A DNA stretch of 34,745 nt from Mogibacterium sp. (GCA_017510725.1 JAFWMD010000064.1:1-34745), one strand, 5' to 3'. Counted from the first letter of the stretch, positions 13,929-22,420 are shown. Notes: generated by a model from the sequence alone, not told the origin. Numbers and translations are program-made.

Positions 13929-13976
13929 GAGACAGAGAACCGTCCCCTGTCTCCCCGAGAACCGTCCCCTGTCTCC
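13928..13976. repeat. REP-like repeat, copy 2 with a partial second unit
   Basis: The 27-mer at 13928-13954 is the exact reverse complement of 8484-8510. A partial unit, GAGAACCGTCCCCTGTCTCC (13957-13976), follows directly in tandem. The repeat starts at the stop codon of the DUF5131 gene and ends in the AGGAG ribosome site of the next gene, so it fills the whole intergenic gap. Confidence 0.75.
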
Positions 13977-13987
13977 AGGAGCAAAAA

Positions 13988-14884
13988 ATGGCAGAAATCA
14001 AAGAAGGATACATGCCCTTCATGGGGCATGAAACATATTACAGAATAGTCGGTGAGCGAAAGGACAACGGCAAGGCGCCGCTCATCTGCCTGCATGGCGG
14101 GCCCGGGTCCACTCACAATTACTTTGAGGTGCTCGACAACATAGCCGATGACGATCAGAGGATGATAGTGATGTATGATCAGATCGGCTGCGGCAATTCA
14201 TATCTTGACGGGCATCCTGAACTCTGGACGAAAGAAACCTGGATGAGCGAGCTGTTTGCTCTCAGGAAGCACCTCGGTCTTGATGAGTGTCATATTATAG
14301 GACAGTCATGGGGAGGCATGATGATCATCTGCCTTGGAATTGACTACAAGGAGCAGACTGAGGGCGTAAGGAGTTTCATCATCTCAAGCGGACATCCCTC
14401 GAGCAGCATGTGGGAGCGTGAAGGCCTCCGCAGGATAGAAATGATGCCTCAGGACATGCAGGACGCCATAAGTGCTGCACTCGAAACAGGCATCTTCAGC
14501 GGTGAGGCATACGACAGGGCTGTTGATGAATACATGGCAAGGTATTGTGATTTCTGGCTGGGGGATGATGTTCCTGAATGCTGTAAAAGACCTAAGAGAA
14601 GAGGCGATGAGGCTTACGTTGAGGGCTGGGGCCCTAATGAGTTCTCGCCTACAGGCACTCTCAGGGACTTCGAGTATATAGACAGACTGGGTGAAATACA
14701 GGTGCCTTCGCTTATAATGAGCGGGATATCTGATCTGTGCTCGCCTCTCATCGCCAAAACAATGCACGATGGCATAAAGGAATCAGAATGGATCCTGTGG
14801 GAGAGAGCAAGACATACGTGCTTCGTTGACAGGCACGATGATTATTGCAGGGAACTCATCCGCTGGATGAATGAACATGAATAA
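13988..14884 (+). CDS. Proline iminopeptidase-family alpha/beta hydrolase
   Basis: The ATG at 13988 is chosen because AGGAG sits 7 nt upstream and the 298-residue product starts like the family (EGYMPFMGHETYYRIVGE). The S33 prolyl aminopeptidase signature includes the oxyanion segment CLHGGPGSTHNYF, DQIGCGNS, the nucleophile Ser107 in GQSWGGM, Asp249 in SGISDLCSP and His276 in RARHTCFV. These enzymes release N-terminal proline (or other residues) from peptides in the cytosol. A role in peptide use fits the protease and serine dehydratase genes nearby. It overlaps the next gene by 14 nt, suggesting translational coupling. Confidence 0.85.
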   Translation: MAEIKEGYMPFMGHETYYRIVGERKDNGKAPLICLHGGPGSTHNYFEVLDNIADDDQRMIVMYDQIGCGNSYLDGHPELWTKETWMSELFALRKHLGLDECHIIGQSWGGMMIICLGIDYKEQTEGVRSFIISSGHPSSSMWEREGLRRIEMMPQDMQDAISAALETGIFSGEAYDRAVDEYMARYCDFWLGDDVPECCKRPKRRGDEAYVEGWGPNEFSPTGTLRDFEYIDRLGEIQVPSLIMSGISDLCSPLIAKTMHDGIKESEWILWERARHTCFVDRHDDYCRELIRWMNEHE

Positions 14885-16727
14885 CGGTAAAAGAGATAAT
14901 GACTATCAATATCTGTGGTTTTTGCCACTGTATCTTCTCGCGTATGTGATCGTTGAGAGGGTCAACATCGGCGCTGAGTATCACACGATCCACATGTTCA
15001 TGGATGATCTGATACCTTTCAGCGAATTTTTTGTGATCCCATATCTGTCATGGCATGTCATTTCAGTAATTATGATCGTCTATCTGTTCAGAAATGACAG
15101 GCTTGTTTTCAGGAAGATGATGCAGTTCTTTATCGTCGGAGCGATCATTTCCTTCGCGGCTTTCCTTATTTATCCAAGCTGTCATTCGCTGAGGCCTGAC
15201 AGTTTCGAACATGACAACATCTTCACCTGGATCGTATCTATGATTTACCTTTTCGACACTCCGACCAACGTCTGTCCATCCATGCACGTTATCGGTTCAA
15301 TGGGGCTGATGTTTGCGGCAATGTATGCCAATGAGCGGATGTCGATTCAGGTCAAGACTGCAATGGCCGTGACCGTATTTTTCATTTGTGTATCCACTCT
15401 TTTTGTGAAGCAGCATTCCGTCGTGGACGCGGTGGTCGCGCTGCCTGTAAGCTTTGCCGCGTGGGGGCTGTCGTTCAACGAAGCAAGTCCGGAGGTAGGA
15501 GACAAGCTGCGTGAGGTGATGAGCAGAAAGAACATCGTCAATCTTCCTAACGGTATAACTCTGTTCAGGCTGCTTCTGATCCCTGTGATTGTCCGCCTGT
15601 ATCTTGATGAATTGTATGCCGGAAGCTTCGCAGTTATCGTGGTTGCTGTCATATCTGACATGGTCGATGGCACGGTCGCAAGACGGACCGGATGCGTCAC
15701 GGATTTCGGCAAGTTTTTTGACTCGGCAGTGAGCAAGGTGCTGATAGCGGTGCTCATAATATGCCTGGTACCCAGATACAGATGGATGTGGCTCCTGCTT
15801 ATAGTCATGATGTTCCGGGAACTGTGCCAGATCATATACGGTTATATTCTGTTCTCAAGATATGACAGGGTATACAGTTCAAAGTGGTTCGGGAAGATAT
15901 GCAAGGCTTCGATGACTGCTGTTACAGCCATGCTCTTCCTGTGGCATGACATCCCGAGGCCTGCTGCCAATCTCCTGATAATAGCGTGCTCTGTCACCGT
16001 GCTGCTTGCCCTGATGATGTACACACGCATGTATCTGCAGGTCGTCTGGAGCGATGATTACCGCACCAACGTTTCCGCAGTCTCAAGAACACTTATCATA
16101 TCGCTTTGGGTGATGGTCATGATAGTTGCGCTCTGCCTGCACGACATGATATCCCTCAGCGCCATACTCTCGTATACGCCATCGGATCCGTATCTGGCAG
16201 CTGTAGTAATGCTGCTGATGTTCGCCCTCAAGACGCTTTCGGTGTTTTTCTATTCGGGAGTATTGTTCCTGGCCAACGGAACGCTGTTCAGCCTGCCGGT
16301 TGCCATAATGATGAATATAGCCGGTGCACTTGTCATGATATTCGAAGGATATTTCTTCGGTAACAAGCTGGCAGGTGCACAGCTTCAGGACATTGAAGGG
16401 ACGTATCCGAAGCTGCGCGGGCTTGTAAGGCTTAAGAATGAAAGACCGTTCCTGTTTGTGCTTCTGCTGAGGTTTCTTAAAATAATGAGCTTTGACATAG
16501 GAAGCATGTATCTCGGAGCTGCCAGAGTGAAACTTCCGCAGTACGTTGCCGGAAGCTTGCTGGGGTTAATGCCCGACGTCATCCTCTATGCGATGATAGG
16601 AAGAGGCCTCGGAGATCTCAACATGAGCAGGACTGCCATAGCGGCAATTGCATACGTAGGGCTGTCTGTCGCATCGCTGGTGGTGATCAAGCTCATGGCT
16701 GATAAATATGATGAAGAGAAAGCATGA
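14871..16727 (+). CDS. Three-domain membrane lipid protein: PAP2 + CDP-alcohol phosphatidyltransferase + VTT (DedA-like)
   Basis: The 618-residue multi-spanning protein fuses three lipid-related modules. Residues 1-215 are PAP2-like, with CPSMHVIGSM (His139) and KQHSVVDAV (His182, Asp186) as the phosphatase histidine motifs. Residues ~220-400 are a CDP-alcohol phosphatidyltransferase: D263-M-V-D266-G and AR at 270-271, then G280 and D284 of the consensus, but the fourth aspartate is Ser288 (FGKFFDSAVSK). Residues ~420-610 are a VTT/DedA-type domain (GSMYLGAARVKLPQY, GSLLGLMPDVILYAMIGRGL), found in lipid scramblases. It overlaps the peptidase gene by 14 nt. It plausibly makes or remodels and flips a phospholipid. 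Transferase activity is doubtful given the Ser. Confidence 0.75.
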   Translation: MNMNNGKRDNDYQYLWFLPLYLLAYVIVERVNIGAEYHTIHMFMDDLIPFSEFFVIPYLSWHVISVIMIVYLFRNDRLVFRKMMQFFIVGAIISFAAFLIYPSCHSLRPDSFEHDNIFTWIVSMIYLFDTPTNVCPSMHVIGSMGLMFAAMYANERMSIQVKTAMAVTVFFICVSTLFVKQHSVVDAVVALPVSFAAWGLSFNEASPEVGDKLREVMSRKNIVNLPNGITLFRLLLIPVIVRLYLDELYAGSFAVIVVAVISDMVDGTVARRTGCVTDFGKFFDSAVSKVLIAVLIICLVPRYRWMWLLLIVMMFRELCQIIYGYILFSRYDRVYSSKWFGKICKASMTAVTAMLFLWHDIPRPAANLLIIACSVTVLLALMMYTRMYLQVVWSDDYRTNVSAVSRTLIISLWVMVMIVALCLHDMISLSAILSYTPSDPYLAAVVMLLMFALKTLSVFFYSGVLFLANGTLFSLPVAIMMNIAGALVMIFEGYFFGNKLAGAQLQDIEGTYPKLRGLVRLKNERPFLFVLLLRFLKIMSFDIGSMYLGAARVKLPQYVAGSLLGLMPDVILYAMIGRGLGDLNMSRTAIAAIAYVGLSVASLVVIKLMADKYDEEKA

Positions 16728-16754
16728 TCTGCAATCAGCAAATCATGCTTTTTT
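16722..16754. terminator. Terminator between converging genes (ATTTGC/GCAGAT family)
   Basis: GCATGATCTGC pairs with GCAAATCATGC (one mismatch), loop aatca, then TTTTTT. It begins within the last codons of the lipid protein gene and can serve the converging decarboxylase gene too, since the other strand reads A-rich before and T-poor after. It is the third member of a terminator family seen at 2675 and 8528. Confidence 0.75.
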
Positions 16755-16765
16755 GATGTAATTAT

Positions 16766-18277
16766 TCAATAACCTGTACCTACCTTGATCATGCCTTCGT
16801 CATCGACACCGGTGATCGTTTCACCGCTGTCGAGTATCGCAGATATGTGGCTTATGACCTCCATGGAGAGGATCTCACCCGGGCATGCGATCGGAGTACC
16901 CGGCGGGTAGGTGACTATAGGGTCGTACAGTACCCTGCCTACGGCTTCATAGAGAGGAACGCATTCTCCTTCCAAAGGAACGTTTGCGTATTCCAGGACT
17001 ATGTCATCAAATGAGCGGGGCGTGCGGTCCTTTTGTATGCCGATTCCGTAACCCGAAGCGATATCGTTCAATGCTTCAAGGAGGCGCTCATAGTCGCTCC
17101 TCGTATTGCCTGCTCCGGTCATCAGCAGCACATATTCACCATGCACCATTTCAGATATGATGCCTCTGTATCTTAATTCCTTCTCGAGACGCTCGCCTGA
17201 GAGCCCAAGCTCTGACATGCTGAGATTGATCTTTGTAGGATCGGGACCTTCCCTGTATCGGTAAAGCGCAAAGACGTCCTCATCCTGTGCACCTGATCCT
17301 TTGATTCCGCTGCCTTTTACTATTGTCAGTCCGTTTATGCGTGAGGCGCCTTTATAGAAACCCCGGAGGTCTTCCTTCCATGCGCTGACTATATCAGGCC
17401 ACTTGCTGCGCATGATTTTCTCATTTATGTCCAGACTTGCCATAAGAAGGTAGGAAGGACTGGTTGTCTGCACCATGCGGAGGGTTTCACTGACAACATC
17501 GATATCGACGCTGTCGCCGCAGATGTTGAGGATCCCGCTTCCCGTAAAGCTGATAAGGGTCTTGTGAGTGCTGTTCACAACAATATCAGCTCCGAGAGAT
17601 TCGGCAGCGTGCTTCGGGTGAGGCACATATAGACCATCTTCCCTGGCTTTTGCGGCGTCATAATCGAAGAACTTCAGATGAGCACCGTGCGCCTGATCTA
17701 CTATGAGCAGCATGCCGTGGTCGTGGGCGACATCAGCAAGAACTGAGATGTCGCTCAGCATTCCGCAGTAATTCGGGCTTGTAATGAGTACGGCTGATGC
17801 ATCGGGATTCTCATCACAGGCAGCTTCGAGTTCATATGGAGAGATACCTGCCGAAATGTTATAGTCAGGATCCGTATCCGGACGGATGTACACCGGATTG
17901 ATGCCGCCGAGCCTGAGAGCGCTGAAGGCGGCGTGGTGTGAACTGCGGCTCAGGATGAGCTTGCCGCCGACCGGTACGCTCGAGATGATGGCGGCCATAA
18001 GGCCCGCGCTGGAGCCGTTTACCAGCAGCTCCGTATGGCGTACGCCATACAGCTCTGCGTAGTTATCCATGACGTTACGCAGAGCACCGCGCGGGCAGAA
18101 CAGCGAATCCGCCCCCGGGATCTCCGTAATATCATAGGCCGCGGCATTCTTCAGCAGCTGCCCGTAACCCGCCTCATCATAAAGCGCACTCCGGCCCTTG
18201 TGCCCGGGCATGTGAAAAGACACATTGCCTGCCGCCGCATTCTTATTCAGAAAATCCGCAATCGTATAGTCCTTCAT
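16766..18277 (-). CDS. Orn/Lys/Arg decarboxylase family PLP enzyme
   Basis: The 503-residue protein is a fold-type I (group III) PLP enzyme that decarboxylates arginine, lysine or ornithine to a di- or polyamine. Signatures are SFHMPGHKGR near the N-terminus, DITEIPGADSLFCPRGAL, LLVNGSSAGLMAAI, SRSSHHAAFSAL, the PLP aspartate in LLIVDQAHGAH and the Schiff-base Lys239 in NSTHKTLISFTGSG. The short length matches the B. subtilis SpeA/YaaO type rather than the ~700-residue inducible enterobacterial form. GAGAAGG precedes the ATG. The substrate cannot be settled from sequence. It is transcribed alone, converging on the lipid protein gene. Confidence 0.9.
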   Translation of the reverse strand: MKDYTIADFLNKNAAAGNVSFHMPGHKGRSALYDEAGYGQLLKNAAAYDITEIPGADSLFCPRGALRNVMDNYAELYGVRHTELLVNGSSAGLMAAIISSVPVGGKLILSRSSHHAAFSALRLGGINPVYIRPDTDPDYNISAGISPYELEAACDENPDASAVLITSPNYCGMLSDISVLADVAHDHGMLLIVDQAHGAHLKFFDYDAAKAREDGLYVPHPKHAAESLGADIVVNSTHKTLISFTGSGILNICGDSVDIDVVSETLRMVQTTSPSYLLMASLDINEKIMRSKWPDIVSAWKEDLRGFYKGASRINGLTIVKGSGIKGSGAQDEDVFALYRYREGPDPTKINLSMSELGLSGERLEKELRYRGIISEMVHGEYVLLMTGAGNTRSDYERLLEALNDIASGYGIGIQKDRTPRSFDDIVLEYANVPLEGECVPLYEAVGRVLYDPIVTYPPGTPIACPGEILSMEVISHISAILDSGETITGVDDEGMIKVGTGY

Positions 18278-18316
18278 AATGGTACCTTCTCACCGGGGTC
18301 CTTATGCTTTTATCAG

Positions 18317-18322
18317 ATTATA
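18317..18322 (-). promoter_or_regulatory. Probable -10 box of the decarboxylase gene
   Basis: On the minus strand the sequence reads GCTATAATC, with TATAAT at 18322-18317, about 40 nt upstream of the decarboxylase ATG. The -35 region is weak. Confidence 0.45.
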
Positions 18323-18401
18323 GCATGATGCCTCCAATTACGAAAATCAGCGGAAACGAAGAACCGATGCGAGCGTTGTAGAGAAACCTGTCATATTTAT
18401 C

Positions 18402-18622
18402 AAAAAGCGCCAGGAACAAGCGCTTCGACGGCGCAGGCATAATCAAAAATCAGCGGGGATACGGAACGGCTGCGAGACTCCCGCAGGAAGGCAGAAACAC
18501 ACCGCAGCAGCGATCCGACAGCGAAAGGAACCCCGGGAACTTTTCCGGGGGCCATTGGAGGATCGATGAAGCGGAATGTGTTTCGCCTTCCGAGGGCCCG
18601 AGCATACGGCACTTGTTCCCGC
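18402..18622 (-). ncRNA. Candidate large structured non-coding RNA (~220 nt)
   Basis: This GC-rich intergenic block folds end to end. GGAACAAG (18413-18420) pairs with CTTGTTCC (18612-18619). 18486-18501 pairs with 18577-18591 as a 15-bp stem with one bulge. CCGC (18502-18505) pairs with GCGG (18571-18574), CGATCC (18511-18516) with GGATCG (18560-18565), and CCCCGG (18531-18536) with CCGGGG (18545-18550) at the tip. The stems nest in order, as in one long arm. On the minus strand GCGCC/GGCGC (18434-18430 with 18411-18407) followed by TTTTTG resembles a terminator, hence the strand chosen. Size resembles 6S or raiA-type RNAs; the class is not assigned. A 70-codon minus-strand frame here is best explained as a by-product. 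Confidence 0.6.
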
Positions 18623-18693
18623 CTTGCACGTTAAAATGAACAGCTTTGTATCGTTATGTTTTTGGCAATTCTTTTTTTTCGCAATATTTGTTA

Positions 18694-18699
18694 TATAAT
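18694..18699 (+). promoter_or_regulatory. rnfC: Probable -10 box of the rnf operon
   Basis: TATAAT lies in an AT-rich block (18660-18705) about 150 nt before the rnfC start. The -35 region is a T-tract with no good consensus. The implied leader of about 140 nt (18706-18847) holds no clear gene. Confidence 0.45.
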
Positions 18700-18847
18700 A
18701 TTTAGGCTGAAAAAACAGCGCGCTTCTTTTGTTGCGCTTAAGAGCGGGCAGAACCGCATTGCGGAAGGTGTCATCGCTGCAGCAAAAAGCGCAGAACAAG
18801 CACTAGTTAAAGTAAATTGGTATTATGTGAAAGGAGTTTCTAAAGGG

Positions 18848-20158
18848 ATGAGCCAAAGGAAACATTTGCCAAGCATCCATGTACCGCATCACAAAAATAC
18901 GGCCGCATGTGAGACCGTTACGATGCCGATACCGGATGAAGTAAGCATCAGCATGTCCCAGAACATCGGCGCTCCTTGTCAGCCTCTCGTAGAGAAGGGT
19001 GATTATGTGAAGGTAGGACAGAGGATCGGAGACGTACAGGCCTTTGTCAGCGCACCTATCTTCTCCAGCGTCAGCGGAACAGTCAAGTCAATTGACAAAG
19101 TCCGTGGTTCAATGGGCGGCTTTGAAACTCACATAGTTATCGAGCCGGACAAGAAGCAGGAGGTCAGCGAAGAAGTTCAGGTACCTGTCATAAACAGCTT
19201 TGAGGATTTCATCAAAGCTGCAAGAGACAGCGGTATGGTAGGTCTGGGAGGAGCTTCCTTCCCGACTCACGTAAAGCTGAATCCTAAGAACCTCGATGAG
19301 TGTGAGTACCTGGTGGTCAACGCAGCAGAGTGCGAACCGTTTATCACCACAGATAACAGAGAAATGGTAGAGAATGGTCAGGACGTTCTCGACGGCATGA
19401 AGATGATCATGCAGTGGCTGAATCTCAAAAAAGGATTCATCGGTATCGAGACAAACAAGCCTGATGCTATCGCAAATCTCAAGAGACTGATCGAACAGAA
19501 CGAAATCGACGACATCGAGATCGTACCGCTTCCGTCCAGCTATCCGAAGGGAGCTGAGCGTGTACTCGTTTACGAGGTTACAGGCAAGACTATGAACGCG
19601 GGCGTACTTCCTGCACAGCTCGGAGTCATTCTCGACAACGTTTCGACTATCGGCGTTCTGGCTGAGTATCTCAAGACAGGAATGCCTATCGTAAGAAGAA
19701 GAGTCACGGTCGACGGCGATGCAGTTACTGAGCCTAAAAACGTGTATGTTCCGATCGGTACAAGGATCGCTGACGTAGTTGCATTCTGCGGCGGCTATAA
19801 GAAAGAGCCTCGCAAGATCATCATGGGCGGACCTATGATGGGAAGAGCGACAAAGTCAGACGAATCCCCTACAATGAAGAATACATCCGCTATACTTTGC
19901 TTCAGTCAGGAGATGGCAGAAGTCAAGGAAGAGACAGCCTGTCTCAACTGCCAGCGCTGCCATTCAGCTTGTCCGTTCGGCCTGATGCCTAGCATCTTCG
20001 CTGACGCCTACGAAGCTAAGGATGTAGACAAACTCAACAGATTCAACGTCATGCAGTGCATGGAGTGCGGCAGCTGCTCGTACACATGCCCGGCCAGACG
20101 CCCGCTTGCTCTTACTAACAAGCTGGCAAAGATGATGGTAAAGGAGGCATCGAAGTAA
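18848..20158 (+). CDS. rnfC: Rnf complex subunit C (electron input, Fe-S/NADH site)
   Basis: The 436-residue subunit is the peripheral part of the ferredoxin:NAD+ oxidoreductase that exchanges electrons with NAD(H). I choose the ATG at 18848 (MSQRKHLPSIHVPHHKN), with GAAAGGAG upstream; the frame extends to 18656 but without family character. GMVGLGGASFPTHVKL is the nucleotide/FMN-binding region. Two 4Fe-4S motifs close the protein: CLNCQRCHSACP and CMECGSCSYTCP, each followed by the expected proline. It is the first gene of a complete rnfCDGEAB operon, the order known from Acetobacterium and Clostridium. Codon use is strongly biased, as expected for a highly expressed operon. Confidence 0.96.
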   Translation: MSQRKHLPSIHVPHHKNTAACETVTMPIPDEVSISMSQNIGAPCQPLVEKGDYVKVGQRIGDVQAFVSAPIFSSVSGTVKSIDKVRGSMGGFETHIVIEPDKKQEVSEEVQVPVINSFEDFIKAARDSGMVGLGGASFPTHVKLNPKNLDECEYLVVNAAECEPFITTDNREMVENGQDVLDGMKMIMQWLNLKKGFIGIETNKPDAIANLKRLIEQNEIDDIEIVPLPSSYPKGAERVLVYEVTGKTMNAGVLPAQLGVILDNVSTIGVLAEYLKTGMPIVRRRVTVDGDAVTEPKNVYVPIGTRIADVVAFCGGYKKEPRKIIMGGPMMGRATKSDESPTMKNTSAILCFSQEMAEVKEETACLNCQRCHSACPFGLMPSIFADAYEAKDVDKLNRFNVMQCMECGSCSYTCPARRPLALTNKLAKMMVKEASK

Positions 20159-20159
20159 T

Positions 20160-21131
20160 ATGGATAACAAGTTTCATACCAATTTGATCGTATCCTCCTC
20201 CCCGCATATCGTAACGGAATCGGATACCACCAGGCTGATGGGATCGGTGCTTCTGGCACTCGCCCCTGCATGGATCGCCAGCATCTACATCTTCGGCCTC
20301 AGGGCCCTGCTGCTGTCGGTCGTATGCGTAGCAGCCAGCGTACTCTTCGAGTACCTTTTCAATGCAATCGTACATAAGAAACAGACGGTTGGAGACCTTT
20401 CCGCTGCTCTTACAGGACTGCTGATCGCGTTCAACGTACCGGCAAACTTCCCGTTCTGGCAGGCCGTCATCGGATGCCTCTTCGCTATAGTAGTAGTTAA
20501 GGGGCTCTTCGGAGGACTCGGAAAGAACTTCTCTAACCCGGCTATCACAGCACGTATCTTCCTGTTCATCTCGTTCTCAGCAAACATGTCCACATGGCCT
20601 GTAACGAGACTCGCAGGAGCTACCGATGCAACAACAGGTCCTACACCTCTTGCACTTTACGCAGAGGGAAGCCAGGATCAGATCCCTGATCTCCTTCACC
20701 TCTTCCTCGGATTCCACGGCGGATCCACAGGTGAGGTCTGTGCACTTGCACTGCTGATCGGCGGCATCTATCTGATCGCCCGCAAGGTCATCAGCCCGAT
20801 CATCCCTTGTGCTTTCATCGGCACGGTTTTCGTATTCGGACTGATCGCAACAGGAAGCCCTTACTGGGCACTCTTCCACGTGCTGTCAGGCGGCGTAATG
20901 CTCGGAGCTTTCTTCATGGCTACAGACTATGTCACATCGCCAAAGCTGCCGCTCGGCCAGCTGATCTTCGGTATTGGCTGCGGCATCATCACAATGAGCA
21001 TCAGACTCTTCGGTTCGTATCCTGAAGGCGTATCCTTCTCGATCCTGCTGATGAACATCTGCACACCGCTGCTCAACAACCTGTCCTACAAGTTCTATCT
21101 GAAGGAGGGAGGTGCTAAGAATGGAAAATAA
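20160..21131 (+). CDS. rnfD: Rnf complex subunit D (flavin-bearing membrane subunit)
   Basis: The 323-residue integral membrane subunit forms part of the ion-translocating core and carries covalently bound FMN. The flavinylation segment is visible as RLAGATDATTGPTPLALYAE (about residues 144-163). About nine hydrophobic helices are seen, among them LLLSVVCVAASVLFEYLF and VIGCLFAIVVVKGLFGGLGK, the latter followed by NFSNPAITARI, a family signature. The ATG lies 1 nt after the rnfC stop with AAAGGAGG upstream, indicating coupled translation. Length is normal for RnfD. Confidence 0.95.
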   Translation: MDNKFHTNLIVSSSPHIVTESDTTRLMGSVLLALAPAWIASIYIFGLRALLLSVVCVAASVLFEYLFNAIVHKKQTVGDLSAALTGLLIAFNVPANFPFWQAVIGCLFAIVVVKGLFGGLGKNFSNPAITARIFLFISFSANMSTWPVTRLAGATDATTGPTPLALYAEGSQDQIPDLLHLFLGFHGGSTGEVCALALLIGGIYLIARKVISPIIPCAFIGTVFVFGLIATGSPYWALFHVLSGGVMLGAFFMATDYVTSPKLPLGQLIFGIGCGIITMSIRLFGSYPEGVSFSILLMNICTPLLNNLSYKFYLKEGGAKNGK

Positions 21132-21696
21132 AAACAGCGCATTCAAGGAGTTCATCTCGCCTATCCTCGTGCTTGTAGTGATATGCTTCGTGACAACATT
21201 CCTGCTGGCATTCACATACGGCGTAACGGCACCTATCATTGCGGATAATACCGCAAAGGCTGCAAGCGAGGCACGTATGGAGCTCCTGCCTGACGCAGAC
21301 AACTTCAGCCCTAGTGATGCAAACCCTTACATCCTCGAGGATGGCAAGGTTTATGTCGAGGACTGCTATGTTGCTGACAACAAGGCAGGCATGGTTGTTA
21401 CCGTAAAGACCAACTCCTATGGCGGAATGCTTACCGCAATGGTCGGAATCGACAAGGACGGAGCGATTACCGGAGTAAAGGTCACAGATCACGCTGATAC
21501 ACCGGGCGTAGGTACCAAGGCACATGATGCCGGACATCTTTCGCAGTACGTCGGACTTACTGAGCTTACGAGCGATCAGGTCAAGAACGATTCATCCGTT
21601 CAGCACGTGACAGGAGCATCCGTATCATCGGGAGCTATCCACAAGGCTGTATACTGCGCACTTGCTCAGTTTGATGCGATGGGAGGTGTTAAGTAA
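21121..21696 (+). CDS. rnfG: Rnf complex subunit G (FMN-binding)
   Basis: The 191-residue subunit has one N-terminal membrane span (ISPILVLVVICFVTTFLLAF) and a periplasm-side FMN-binding domain. The start at 21121 follows AAGGAGGGAGG, giving an 11-nt overlap with rnfD. The flavin-attachment motif, normally S/T-G-A-S/T-x-T, appears as TGASVSS (about residues 166-172), so the acceptor position is Ser rather than the usual Thr. ApbE-type flavin transferase, which would attach FMN, is not in the window. The remaining features (GITGVKVTDHADTPGVGTK) are typical. Confidence 0.94.
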   Translation: MENKNSAFKEFISPILVLVVICFVTTFLLAFTYGVTAPIIADNTAKAASEARMELLPDADNFSPSDANPYILEDGKVYVEDCYVADNKAGMVVTVKTNSYGGMLTAMVGIDKDGAITGVKVTDHADTPGVGTKAHDAGHLSQYVGLTELTSDQVKNDSSVQHVTGASVSSGAIHKAVYCALAQFDAMGGVK

Positions 21697-22406
21697 TGGA
21701 AAAGAAAAGTAAGCTTTCAATACTGACCAACGGTATCATCAAGGAGAACCCTACACTGGTACTCCTGCTCGGAACCTGCCCGTTCCTCGCTACATCTTCA
21801 TCGCTGATCAATGCGCTCGGAATGGGACTCTCGGCAACAGCCGTACTGATTTGTTCCAACATCGTTATTTCGCTGCTGCGTAAAGTGATCCCTGATAAGG
21901 TCAGGATCCCTTGCTACATCGTAGTTATCGCCGGATTCGTAACACTGGTGCAGTTCGTGCTCCAGGCTTACGCTCCGGACATCAATAAGGCACTGGGAGT
22001 ATTCATCCCGCTGATCGTAGTTAACTGCATCATCCTCGGTCGTGCTGAGGCGTTCGCGAACAAGAACTGCGTGGTCGATTCCGCACTTGACGGTATCGGC
22101 ATGGGTATCGGTTTCACACTCGCTCTCGCAGCCATGGGAGCTATCAGAGAACTTCTGGGAACAGGCTGCCTTCTTGGCTTCACTATCATCCCTAGCTTCT
22201 CGATCGGCTTCTTCAATCTCCCTCCGGGCGGATTCTTCGTATTCGGAGTGCTGATTGCGATCATGCAGGCTGCTACAAAGGGCAAGGCTCTCAAGGCTAA
22301 GAGCTTCAGCTGTGGACTGTGCCCGATGTACAATTCGTGCAACACAGCAGAAGCCAATGAGGAAGTTGCAGCAGAAAAGGCAGCTAAGGCTGCTCAGGCA
22401 GTATAG
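21696..22406 (+). CDS. rnfE: Rnf complex subunit E (membrane subunit)
   Basis: The 236-residue membrane subunit pairs with RnfA to hold the membrane-embedded [2Fe-2S] cluster and form part of the ion path. Signatures are IIKENPTLVLLLGTCPFLAT near the start and RAEAFANKNCVVDSALDGIG. Six hydrophobic helices are visible. The ATG overlaps the rnfG stop in TAATG. A C-terminal tail of ~30 residues rich in Cys, Ala, Glu and Lys (SCGLCPMYNSCNTAEANEEV) goes beyond the usual end, with three cysteines that are worth noting. Confidence 0.95.
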   Translation: MEKKSKLSILTNGIIKENPTLVLLLGTCPFLATSSSLINALGMGLSATAVLICSNIVISLLRKVIPDKVRIPCYIVVIAGFVTLVQFVLQAYAPDINKALGVFIPLIVVNCIILGRAEAFANKNCVVDSALDGIGMGIGFTLALAAMGAIRELLGTGCLLGFTIIPSFSIGFFNLPPGGFFVFGVLIAIMQAATKGKALKAKSFSCGLCPMYNSCNTAEANEEVAAEKAAKAAQAV

Positions 22407-22420
22407 GAAGGAGGACAGAC

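Noticed and set aside
18400-18612. 70-codon minus-strand open frame between the decarboxylase and rnf genes
   Set aside because: It coincides with the strongly paired ~220-nt block, has no ribosome site and an odd Arg/Ser/Pro-rich composition; GC-rich structured RNA leaves such frames by chance.
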